Shown here piece by piece: positions 54,534-64,000 of a stretch of DNA of 64,000 nucleotides. A model generated the notes under the pieces. It worked only from the letters and a program-made list of their open reading frames with translations, was not told where the DNA came from and made no database searches. The first letter of the stretch is position 1; each line of letters starts with the position of its first letter. The stretch is taken from assembly GCA_020310875.1 (NCBI GenBank), contig CM035414.1, positions 197,839,141 through 197,903,140 on the forward strand, written 5' to 3'. Source of the DNA: Ceratopteris richardii. Its lineage: Eukaryota; Streptophyta; Polypodiopsida; Polypodiales; Pteridaceae. The translations under genes were made by a program, and so were the position numbers.

Positions 54534-54551
54534 TCCTTGCCAATGGTGTCA
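54534..54551 (-). other. Degenerate tRNA-Asp primer-binding site of gypsy O
   Basis: Plus-strand TCCTTGCCAATGGTGTCA matches the reverse complement of the tRNA-Asp site at 12 of 18 positions; five of six changes are C to T, as expected for methylated-cytosine decay. The flank CAAATTTGATGT continues the match to the bases before the primer site at 16675. Confidence 0.8.
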
Positions 54552-54552
54552 A

Positions 54553-55980
54553 ATTTGATGTTGCGCTTGACAAGGATGAGTACCACATCAAGGATATTCA
54601 CCTCTTAATTCTCAATCAAAGCACAGATAAGGATTATATGATGATCTTCAACAAATGATGAGAGAGAAGTTAAAGTTGAGAAGCACTCAAGATGCATATG
54701 CTCATACACACATACACATCCTCAAAACATAGAGACAATGAATGTGAGCAATGGAGGGTCATTACTTCTCAATCGCAATAACTCTTAATCAAATTACAAA
54801 CTTCTTTTCCCAAAAATGACTATCAAAGACCATCATAAAAAATGAGCTCTCTAGCTCTATTTATAGTTATCTTCTAGCTCTCATCAATTTCAAACACAAT
54901 GCCTGACAAAGTTAAAAGATAGATTATAAATCTAATTTGGGGTATCTAATGCTCCAAAAATTATGAAACTTTTGTATGAAGCTTCTATATAAGGTCCTCA
55001 AGCTCAAGGATTCCTTGTCTTTCACAAAATGGAGCATCCAGTTATAGAATTGGAATTTTTTATGTACACTTAAGTGATGAAATCACTATTTGAATGTTTG
55101 AAATACTATTGATGTTTGTAAGATATGAATCATTACCACTTACCTCCACACCCACCATTCTTTCCTTGGTTCACATACTCTTGTACCTTCTGTATCTAGT
55201 TCCCCTAGCATGACCCTTGTCTTGTGTGCCAATGGGCATCCATCTTTGTACTTGACTCTACAACTCACATAAATCATTTCAAATCGGATATTCACCTCCT
55301 AATTCTCAAACAGAGGAGAGACAAGGATGATATGATGATCTTCAACAAATTATGTGAGAGAAGGTAAATGTGAGAAGCAGTCAAGATGCATACACATACA
55401 CAACCTCAAAAGGTAGAGACAATGAATATTAGCAATGGAAGGTGATTACTTCTCAATCACAATAACTCTCAATACAATTCCAAACTTCTTTTTCCAAAAA
55501 TTACGATCAAAGACCATTTTCAAAAATAAGCTCTCTATCTCTATTTATAGTTCTCTTATAGCTCTTGTCGATTTCAAGCTGAATGTCCAAGAAAGTTAAA
55601 AGATAGGTTTTAAATCTAATTTGGAGTATCCAATGCTCCAAGAATTATGAAAATTTATATGTATCCTCTACACAAGGTCCTCAAGCTCAAGGATTCCTTG
55701 GCTTTCACGAAATGGAGCATCCAATTACAGAATTGGTAATTTTTACGTGCATTTGTAGTGATGAAATTATTATTTGAATGTTTGAAATATTATATATCTT
55801 AGAAAGATAGGAGTCACTACCACTTACTTCCACACCCACCATTCCATCCTTGGTTCACATGCTCTTGTACCTTCTATATCTAGTTCCCCTAGTATGACCC
55901 TAGCCTTGTGTGCCAATGGGTACCAATCTTTGTAATTGAATCTGCAACTCTCAAAAATGATCTCAAATCTCATGAAATTC
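54553..55980 (-). repeat. Tandemly doubled LTR of gypsy O
   Basis: Two direct copies, about 54586-55275 and 55276-55970 (offset 683-690 bp), each match the inverted LTR at 16037-16668. Shared words include CTCTATTTATAG, GGTCCTCAAGCTCAAGGA, AAATGGAGCATCCA and CTTGTGTGCCAATGGG. The second copy lacks about 35 bp at its U5 end, where it joins the first with no internal sequence between. No frame of interest. Confidence 0.85.
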
Positions 55981-56150
55981 CTTTCTAGTTGGTATCATAG
56001 CTCCTTCAATCGATAGAATCCTTTGAACCAATTTTTTCTAAGATCTTTTTTGTATCTCCTTTTTGGTTAGCCAAATGTGAGGCATCAACAATTAAATTGA
56101 ATCATTTTTTTCTCGTTCCCACTACCCACTTCCAATGATTGCTAACTATA
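55981..56150. other. Short spacer, no gene
   Basis: Contains TTGGTATCATAGCTCC (about 55992), resembling a copia primer site, but no LTR end lies beside it. Confidence 0.5.
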
Positions 56151-57990
56151 TAGTTGCATTTCATCTTATTCTGGGATGACCAAAGGAAGTCTATGAGGGA
56201 AGTTTACTACGGGTAGACTCCCATTGAGGGTGATACAAGAGTGAGGATGTTAAGACCTTTTCGCTTGTGGATAGCATAGATCATGAGGTTATCATTGTTC
56301 TTGAGAATCAGCTTTCACCATGATTCCCGCTTATTTATCTAGGATTTAATCATCCATTTGGATGTGATTTTGTTAGTCATATTTTCCATATCTAGTATGC
56401 TCATGCCACCATCTTCCTATATATGCTCATGAGAATAAAAACATCCCATTTGTTTCTAGAAACCCTCTTCACTTCATCTTGACCATCCACAAAAAAACTT
56501 CTATAGATTCTTTTCATTTTCATCATTTAATCATTGATTGGTCTCCAAAACACAAGAAACTAGATGATGGAGGAAATATTAATGTATTTATCACCATCAC
56601 ACTATTCGCAACATTCAATTGCATACCTTTCTAGAACTAAAGTTTTGAGTCAACCTTATATAGAGTGGAGACCCATTTGTGGCTAAAAGAGATGGGAAAA
56701 CCCAATGGAATACCTAGTTACATGACATCTGGAAATAAGGAGCTCATGGCAACCTTGGTCATGGATAAACTAAGGAGGAATTTGTGATAACTTTGTAAAG
56801 GTGGTTGTGGATTGAGAAAGCTTTGAATCTTGAGTAAGAGAAAAAGATATCCATGTATGAGAAATGTTGGGATATACTTCATGCTTCATTTTTTATAAAG
56901 GACAATAATTCCATCAGTGGACATTCTTAATACCATTTTCTCTTGAGTTCAAGGAAGCAAAAGTCCTTAATTAATCTTAATCTAATATTAGTTCAAGAAG
57001 ATAGTTAGGGCATCCATTGCAATCACAAATAATAGAGGAACCAAAAGGAAACCTTATGTGATTGGAATTTTGAGCTTAGTAGGGTCAAAAGGAGTTCTAG
57101 TGATTTTAATGAGGGTAGAGGCACTTCAAAGAAGAGACGCAACCATTCATACATTCCTAGGTCCAACACTCATGTCCTTTAGTGATTGAAAAATTTAGTC
57201 ATACCCAAATGTGTAATAGGACTTGTCAAAGGTGATCTTCATAAACAAACCCTCTAGTTAGAATCTTCAGAATACTTAAGGCCTTTCCTGATATCCATGA
57301 TACTTTCTATAATGGTCCTCCACTTGATGAAAAATTCTCTATCATTGTTAAGCCAGATATGAAGGTGACTAGAACTTTGATTAGTGAAAGCCTTCATAAT
57401 GATCATCAAATCTGATCTTCATAAAGAAACCCTCTAGTTAGAATCCTCAGAATACTTAAGACCTTCCCTGATATCCATGATACTTTCTATAATGGACCTC
57501 CACTTGATGAGAAATCCAGAATACTTAATGGACCTCTAGTTAGAATCCTCACTTGAAATGTGATCATAAACAAACCATTTGGTTAGAATCCTTAGAATAC
57601 TTAAGACCTTCTCCGATATCCATGATACTCTCTATACTGGATCTCCACTTGATGAAAACTTCTCTATCATTGTTAAGCTAGACATGAAGGTGACTAGAAC
57701 TTTGATTAGTGATGCCCTTCATAATGAACTTGTATACCTTTTGAAGCATAGTTAATGGCCTCCAATATTTTTATTGTGTTCTTATTATCTCTCTTGTAGA
57801 CTATCTTGATGACTCCTTCATTTACATATGTTGAGGTCACTTAATCTAAAAGATTTTGTCCATATAAAAATGAATGGACTAGCAATGGAGTCATTGTAGG
57901 TCTTAGAAAAATACATTAGTCTAACCATCGAGATGTGCATGTTTAGTTGAGGGAAGGGAATCTATTGCATCCTTGATTTTACCAATGGAA
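56150..57990 (-). pseudogene. L1-like LINE ORF2: reverse transcriptase (Q)
   Basis: The minus strand reads, in order and with many stops: PLSIGKIKDAIDSLPSTKHA (RT block 0, 57921-57990), VIKIVYKRDNKNT (the IPK block), the IMKGITNQSSS and MDIGEGLKYS segments, DKSYYTF (the DFxKAYD block, near 57215), HKWVSTLYKVDSKL and NVANSVMVINTLIFP (the thumb-side K..L..AGR block, near 56600-56690), and VFLWMVKMK (the FLW block, near 56490). This is the block order of plant L1-type elements. The region at 57237-57730 is triplicated. Confidence 0.8.
57237..57730. repeat. Three direct repeats within LINE RT
   Basis: Copies start near 57237, 57411 and 57570, each with CTTAAGACCTTCCCTGATAT-type wording followed by CCATGATACTTTCTATA and CCACTTGATGA. 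The middle copy is shortened and scrambled at its end (57515-57560). In a normal LINE this block occurs once. Confidence 0.88.
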
Positions 57991-58700
57991 AGAGGTTCAA
58001 CAATGAAATAAAATAGGATAGGAGGGATTTTCTTGGATCTTGTATTTGAGATATTGGCCATACATTTCCTTCTTTGATTTGGAAGAGGGGACGCCATGTT
58101 GAGGATTTTCATAGAGTGTTGCCCAATGCGGTCATGATTTTCCTTCTTTGTCTTACACTTCACACTCTTCTTGTTGTTCATATTAGAAAAGCTTTCCGTT
58201 ATTTTCTTCATTTTTCCGTATCTATACATGTTTTTGCTTGTTGTTTTGTATTTTTTTCCTAGCCACCACTCTTTAAAGAAGATGAAGATGCTATTACATT
58301 GTATTTCTTGCTCCTCTCTCACCATGTTTCTCATTTTTAGAAGAACGTTTCAAGATGATGCTTTCGTTCATCAACTTCTTCTTCAAGGCTTGCAAGTCTT
58401 CTCTAGATCCTTTCTTTTGTTTCCTTCCTTATCCTTTAGATCTCAGAATTGTCGTGGTGCATAATATTTTGGGTATCCTTGATTACATTAATCTAATATT
58501 TAGTCAATGGGGGAGTGTTTATGAACACTTCAAACCATAGTTGGGTATTTTCTCTATGGATAGAGGGTGGCATAAACATCAAAGGATCTACATAGAAACG
58601 CGAGGAGTTCTTCCCGAGTAGAGAGGTTGGGAAGGAATGTATGATTGGAAAGTGATCAAACACATGCTTTAACCTATCGTAGAAAGTCCTTGTAGGTATT
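57991..58700 (-). pseudogene. LINE ORF2: endonuclease C-terminus and linker
   Basis: The minus strand reads DHFPIIHSFPTSLLGKNSS near 58600-58655 (the SDH motif of APE-type endonuclease has DH left), RFYVDPLMFMPPSIH, then LKSGG-type and basic linker parts in 57921-58334. Upstream catalytic motifs are not found before copia sequence begins, so the 5' end is lost. Confidence 0.65.
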
Positions 58701-58739
58701 CATTGTGAAAAAAAGAACCAAAGCAAGAAAGAATCATCT

Positions 58740-59545
58740 ATGAAATGAAGTCAAAAAATGTAGAAGACTCCAAAACAAACTATCACAGACTTTTTTACTA
58801 AGGTCAAGGAGGTTGTAGATAAATTAGCATCTTTGGGGGAGTTGATTGAAGAAGAGAGCATCATGAACCAAATTCTAAATGGTATTAGAAGTTATAGCTA
58901 GTGGAAATCCTTTATCCTAGCTTATGACATCATCATAAATGTACGAACTCATGATTTCAACATATTCATTGGACAACTAATCAATCAAGAGGCAAAAAAT
59001 AATATGAAGGAAGGTAATTCGTATTAAGTTAATTCAACAAGTGCTCTTTATGAAGATAACAAAGAGAAGAAGAACAAAGCCAAGAAGAAGCAAGTTGATG
59101 AAGAAGAGATTTACTAGGCCAACTATGCAGGTGAGAAGAAGTAGAAAGAGAAGTAGAAATGAGCAAAGCATCACAAAGCAAAAGGTCAGGAGGTTCAATT
59201 TCGTGACATTTGTAATAAGACCAACCACACCACTCAAAATTGTTGGTTCAATGGAACAACTCAAAGAGGAGATGCAATGGTTGTATTTGGCCACACTAGA
59301 GGCAAAGGTGGAGACAACTTCAACAATAACAATAGAATTCATAATAGAAGGGACTTCAACAAGTACTCATAAAATCAATCACATGAAAATTCATTAATTC
59401 TAATGAATCTAAGTCACAAAGGAGGCAAAGAAGATAATCGTTCATTCTACATAGATTTAGGATGTTCAAACCATGTTGCAGGCACTATAGCTCTTCTATT
59501 TGAATTCTAAAGTCCAAAGAACAAACATGAAATATAAACAAGGGA
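58740..59545 (+). pseudogene. gag: Copia element R: gag and protease remnant (family A)
   Basis: Broken frames read FTKVKEVVDKLASLGELIEE, FIGQLINQEAKNNMKEGN, a basic EEKNKAKKKQVDEEE tail, a knuckle remnant DICNKTNHTTQNC, RGDAMVVFGHTRGKGGDNFN and the protease motif FYIDLGCSNHVAG near 59440 (Asp-Leu-Gly). The wording is family A. The 5' LTR and gag N-terminus are missing; the break near 58740 follows LINE sequence. Confidence 0.8.
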
Positions 59546-60760
59546 TAAAATTAAACACAATGTGAAGACGATTGGTGATGTCAAAGCTTCCAATGGTGGG
59601 ACAAATATTCTGAGTAAGGATATCTATGTACCCACTATCACCAAAAACCTAATAAGTGTAGGCCAAATAATTAAAAACAACTTGCAAGTTAGGTTCACAC
59701 AACATGTAGCTTTTGTGGAAGACTCATTTCAAGTCTTCAAGAAGATAGTGAGAGGTGAGAAGCATGGTAGATTCTTTACTTTTGGAGTAAACTAAACAAG
59801 GAACATAGCTCTCTTAGATTTTGGGTCTCAAACCCTAATTGAGCTTGAAATATGGCATAAGAGACCTGCTCCTGTGAATGAAATAACCTTGGAAGATGTA
59901 TGCAAGGGTAAAATTGTTATAGGGATCTCAAACATATCACAACAGCATATGATCGATAGATGTGATTCTTGTCAAATTTGGAAGGCAAAAAGGCAACCAT
60001 TCAACCACAAGGGCTACATCCACAACAACCTTTCATATTTATTACACACTCATTTTTGGGCAAGAATTAAAGAAACTTCATTAGCAAGCCCAAGGTATTA
60101 TGTTTCATTTGTTGATGATCATAGTAGGTGGAACATTTTGTATTTTATGAGAAACAAAAGTGAAGTGTTTGAATGTTTCAAGAAGTGCTTAGCACATGTG
60201 GAGAATCATATAGGTAGACCATTCACGAAACTCAGAAGTGATGTAGGGGGAGAATATTTCTCCAAAGAGTTGAATGAATATAGGTTAAAGGCATCAAAAC
60301 GGAAGTGACTACAAGGAATTCTCCTCAATTGAATGGATTCGTAGAGAAAAGAAACAAGACCCTAGGTGAATAAGCAACAATAATGCTTGAGGAGAAGACA
60401 TTGCCACACTATTTGTGGGTAGAAGAAATCTCAAGTACTCTGTATCTTGTGAATAGAATATCATCCTGATCTCTTCAATCTATGAATCCTTATGAAGCAT
60501 GGAATGACAGAAAACCAAGTCTATGTCATTGCAAGATATTTGGTTGTTTAGCTTTTGTACATATATCTTCACAGGTCAGACAAAAACACACTGAAAAGGC
60601 AACCAAGGTAGTACTCAATGGCTATGCTTCCACTCAAATGGGCCACAGATTTTATAGTCCATCCACCAAGAAATTTACCACAACTAGAGATATTGTGTTT
60701 GCAGATTATAGGTGTTGGTATGATGAAGACAACTAGAAGGTAAATCTACCATATGATCTT
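59546..60760 (+). pseudogene. Copia element R: gag-pre-integrase and integrase
   Basis: Frames 59562-59795 (DIYVPTITKNLISVGQI, VFKKIVRGEKHGRFFTFG), 59874-60308 (CDSCQIWKAKRQPF, FVDDHSRWNILYFM, LRSDVGGEYFSKEL with the second Asp kept) and 60482-60736 (NPYEAWNDRKPSLCHCKIFG, FYSPSTKKFTTTRDIVFADY). The first catalytic segment reads HTHFWARI, so its Asp (DVWGP) is lost. A frameshift near 60300 and stops separate the parts. Confidence 0.83.
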
Positions 60761-62390
60761 GACTCTGATTTCAATCCATTAAGTAGCAAGCATGATAGAC
60801 AAGTGCACAAACCAATAATTGAATCTGACAATGATCAAGATGAGAAGGAAAGAGAGTATAAGCTCTAGAAGTGAAGACTTAAGGACAAAATGCAAGATTA
60901 TGGAGAATGTTGTACACATACTCCTAACAGGTCAATAAGGGGAAAAAGCAACCTGAAAGGTTTGGATATGATTCTACATTTAACAAAGCACTCAATTTAC
61001 TTGGTGAAAGAATCAATTTTCATAGGCGCCTTCAACATATGAAGAGGCTAAGGGTAACCCTACTTGGGAGAAAGCTATGAAAGACGAGACATAATCCTTA
61101 AAAGAAATGTATTAATGGGAGTTGGTCCTAATGAAACTCATCAAAAGGTAATAGGATGCAGATCAGACTATAAGCTGATTTAGATCGATCAATTTTCATG
61201 TATAAAAATAGTTTAGTTGATAAAGGATGTGCTCAAATTTATGGCATAGACTATGAGGAAACCTTCTCACAAGTTTCCAAGATGACTACAATTAGAACAT
61301 TGCTAAGTGTAGGGATTGCAAGAATATGTAGACTACTTCAACTTCATGTAAAAAAAATGCCTTTTTCAATGGCTCGATAAGTGAAGAGGTACACATTTCA
61401 CAACCTCCTTGTTTTGAAAACCCTAATTATAAATAATATATTTGAAGACCCAAAAAGGGATTGTATGGATTAAATGGTATTCAAAGAATCCAAAGGCACA
61501 TGCAAGAGGAATTCAACATAAGCAATTTATTTTAGCTCACATTCTTCCTAAGTATGCGGGTCATATACATATATCACGAGATGTATTTGAATCAAAGGAG
61601 ATACATGCAAGATCTACTTCCAAAATTCAAAGTTGCGAATACTAGATGTATAGGTACACCTTTGGAATGGATTCATAAACTTAGCTCTTATGAGGTATGA
61701 GTAGATTAAAGATCGTAAAAAATATCAAAACTTGGGTCGTATATGCTACTCATACAAGCACAAATATCTCATATATTGTAGTAGTACTGAAGTCAATTCA
61801 TGCACTCTGCAAGAATATTCACACATCAATCCAACTAAGAAAGTACTTAAGTACCTCAAAAGAAGAATTAATGAAGGTTTTTCTATCCTTATTCTTTAGA
61901 ATTGGATCTCAAGATATATTGAGATGTAGATTGGCAAAGAACTAAGGATGATAGAAGAAGTACCTCTTGTTACTTAGCATTTACAATATCAAAGCTAGTT
62001 TCATGGAGTTCCAAGAAGCAACCAAGGGCTTCATTATCCTTAATGGAAGCACCACATAGAGTTTTGACCATAGCAACCCAATAAGCAATATGACTAAGTG
62101 AGTTGTATACAAATTTGGGACTTGTGAGTTCCCAAACTCACATATTTGGAGAAAATGTATGCTCTATACACTTAGTAGTAAACCCTATTTTTCATGCAAG
62201 AACTAAACACATACTATTTATTTATGGTTTCATTAGGGATAATCTCACAAAAAAGGAAATCGACATATCTTCTCTACCAACCTTAAGCCAAGCAAAAGAT
62301 ATGATGACACAAGAATTGGATGGGATCAAACTTTGCATATTCAAGAAAATAGTAGGTATTCACTCTATCAAAAGTTGAAGATTCAAGCAT
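60761..62390 (+). pseudogene. Copia element R: RT and RNase H
   Basis: RT is strongly decayed: [19 protein letters not shown] at 61210-61280, a GLKWYSKNPKAHARGI remnant, no YVDD box found, then HARSTSKIQ-type DMLKK remnants near 61600. RNase H remnants include SSKKQPRA-type wording near 62015 and HIFGENVCSIHLVVNPIFHA, RTKHILFIYGFIRDNL and QAKDMMTQELDGIKL at 62103-62378. A segment between RT palm and thumb appears deleted near 61480. Confidence 0.78.
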
Positions 62391-62393
62391 ACT

Positions 62394-62415
62394 TTGGCTT
62401 GAGAGGAAGCTATTG
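62394..62415 (+). other. Polypurine tract of copia element R
   Basis: TTGGCTTGAGAGGAAGC, a variant of the family A tract, followed by TATTGGATCATC, a likely LTR start at 62412. Confidence 0.7.
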
Positions 62416-63250
62416 GATCATCTAGCTTAGATGATGATTGAGGTCGATCTAATCTACATCAAAAAATCATCATGTGGATGGTGCCAAAGACATCCATTAA
62501 AGATTTTTTTCATTAACATTCAGTTTTTGGTATTTCTTAAGGATCCCTTATGGATCACTTATTCTTGTAAAAGCTTAGAGATTTATTCTTCTAAAAGGAT
62601 AATGGAAAGAATCAATATCCATGATTTGAAATTTGGTGAGATTACCAAATCAATCAGAAAACTAAATTAAGTTTAGACTTGATCTCAGTTTTTCCTAGAT
62701 TATAGGAAATTGGTTCTCATCATCCCAAAAAACTACACGGCATGGATTGAAATTCAAAATCTTGTAAAGAGGAGTTCTAAGAGAATCCAATTGGCTATAT
62801 AAAGAATCTCAAAAATAGGTACAATATGATGAAGCAATATATATACAACTTGTTTGTCATCTTGTTCACAGATCATTTCTTTCCACCATCATCTTCAACT
62901 TCAATTATCTTAGAGGAGCTATTTCTCTCTCATTAGAGCTCCAAAGTTGATGAATCTGCACTGATTGGAAACTTTCACTTTCTCCATGATTTTTATAAGA
63001 TTTTGTATCACTTGGTGATGTACTTTGTGAGAAATCTTCATTTTAAGGTCTCAGGGCTATCTCTCCATATATTTAAAAAGTCGAGGTGTCAACAATCACT
63101 ATTAAGCTTATTGCAAACTCATTCATTCATAATAAGTTATTTTCATATGCATTTTAGTTACTTAAACCTATGTATGACATTTCCCCAAAAGGGATTTTAT
63201 CAATTGTAATCATGGTGGCTTCTTTGAGCATTTAAAGTTATATGTTTCAA
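62412..63250 (+). repeat. Probable 3' LTR of copia element R
   Basis: The TATTGG start, a GATTGAAATTCAAAATC near-inverted repeat near 62746 and a GGCTATATAAAG box near 62792 fit the family A LTR plan. The right end could not be fixed. Confidence 0.5.
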
Positions 63251-63283
63251 CCAAAAATGGCAACTCCTTATAAACAGTCCTTG

Positions 63284-63665
63284 TGCAAACATATATGTTT
63301 TGTATCAACTCTTTCTCATTGATTTTTCAAAGTACATGGTCAGTAATATTGCATCATTCACAAGCCTCTAAGGTTTATTTGACACTCCAAAAAAGTCCAA
63401 GGGATGGTACTCTGCTGGTTGGATTAACCAAATTGCATCACCTAACACCTCATTTTGTCTATTTCCCCAACCTTCCTCAAGTTCTCCAAAATACAAGATT
63501 CCATTATTCTACTCTTTGTCTTTCCTTCTATGCACATGTATGTAATGCATGGATGTGCATATTCTCACGTTTGGTACTCTCGTACTTGGCATTCCTCTTG
63601 CTAATGATCATCATACCATCCTAATGTCTTTGCAGATTGATATTTACGAGGTTGATCTCCTCACA
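63284..63665 (+). repeat. Weak match to the LTR of the tRNA-Asp gypsy family
   Basis: CATCATACCATCCTAATGTC at 63607-63626 and the following ATTGATATTTACGAGG stretch resemble 16595-16650 in the same orientation. No recognisable primer site follows at the expected place near 63665. Confidence 0.35.
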
Positions 63666-64000
63666 TTGGTACTTCCATTGTGCTAAAGTGACAATCACAT
63701 ATATGATTTTTCACTCAAGAACAATTTAGGAAAGATGCATACTAATAGTGCACAAAGATACTCTAGTGGAACTAGAGATAGGAACATTGATTGCAAACTC
63801 TCAAGCTGAAAAACTATTAACTATTATAATCTAATCTCAACATTTGTGCTTGGTACCATGACTAAAGGCAAAAGTGAATTTGATGAAATGTCTTAATCCA
63901 TTAACATGGATGGTAAGCTTCAAAAAGAGCTAGTTTTCATATTCAATATAGAGGGTGATTAGGAAACCAATCACGCCTATGAGAAAGATAATGTACACGT
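63666..64000. other. No recognisable gene
   Basis: AT-rich DNA up to the window end; possibly the decayed leader of the preceding gypsy remnant. Confidence 0.4.

Noticed and set aside
55990..56006. TTGGTATCATAGCTCC as a copia primer site
   Set aside because: No LTR terminus directly before it and no gag after it.
1..64000. tRNA or rRNA genes
   Set aside because: Only retroelement primer sites resembling tRNA 3' ends were seen; no cloverleaf with promoter boxes.
1..64000. DNA transposons or Helitrons
   Set aside because: No transposase motif or long terminal inverted repeat pair could be supported by reading alone.

Overview
The window looks like intergenic DNA of a large-genome land plant, probably a seed plant. 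The reasons are Ty1-copia and Ty3-gypsy LTR retrotransposons with plant-type primer sites (initiator-tRNA-Met type, tRNA-Asp type), L1-like LINE remnants, microsatellites, and one intron-containing plant gene of the LRAT/NC-domain family. I cannot name the species. Almost every retroelement frame is broken, so this is old DNA built up by nested insertion.

Layout. 1-526: minus-strand copia fragment (family A). 527-5141: plus-strand family A copia with its 5' LTR, cut off inside reverse transcriptase. 5142-10345: minus-strand family A copia, joined tail-to-tail to the previous one, both LTRs truncated. 10346-11034: 5' end of a different copia (family D: gag start, primer site, 236-bp LTR). 11035-14088: minus-strand copia 3' half (RT, RNase H) with a long LTR-like stretch. 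15177-15850: copia RT/RNase H remnant. 16037-~21300: plus-strand gypsy with tRNA-Asp primer site, a leader full of 18-bp palindromes, and gag with four zinc-knuckle positions. ~21345-24548: decayed family D copia with 3' LTR. 25769-26935 (minus): the two-exon LRAT-domain gene, the only credible host gene. 27966-29640: ten-unit 182-bp tandem array with exon-like units. 34361-44747 (minus): chromodomain-bearing gypsy split by a copia (36854-41845, 5-bp target duplication), itself split by a solo LTR of the same gypsy family (39248-39930, 5-bp target duplication). 45390-46060: LINE RT remnant. 46960-55980 (minus): second copy of the tRNA-Asp gypsy (leader, gag remnant, tandemly doubled LTR), interrupted by a copia with both LTRs and a 5-bp target duplication (48898-54194). 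56150-58700 (minus): L1-like LINE with a triplicated RT segment. 58740-~63250: another family A copia, followed by a weak gypsy LTR match.

How the parts relate. The retroelements are parasites layered on one another rather than a cooperating gene set. Target-site duplications fix a relative order at two places: chromovirus, then copia L, then solo LTR; and tRNA-Asp gypsy, then copia P. The two copies of copia family L/P carry different lethal deletions (protease active site in one, integrase catalytic core in the other). The most unusual signal is the palindrome cluster in the leader of the tRNA-Asp gypsy family, present at the same relative place in both copies (17045-17610 and 48342-48779). 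The second is the exon-like 182-bp array next to the LRAT gene.
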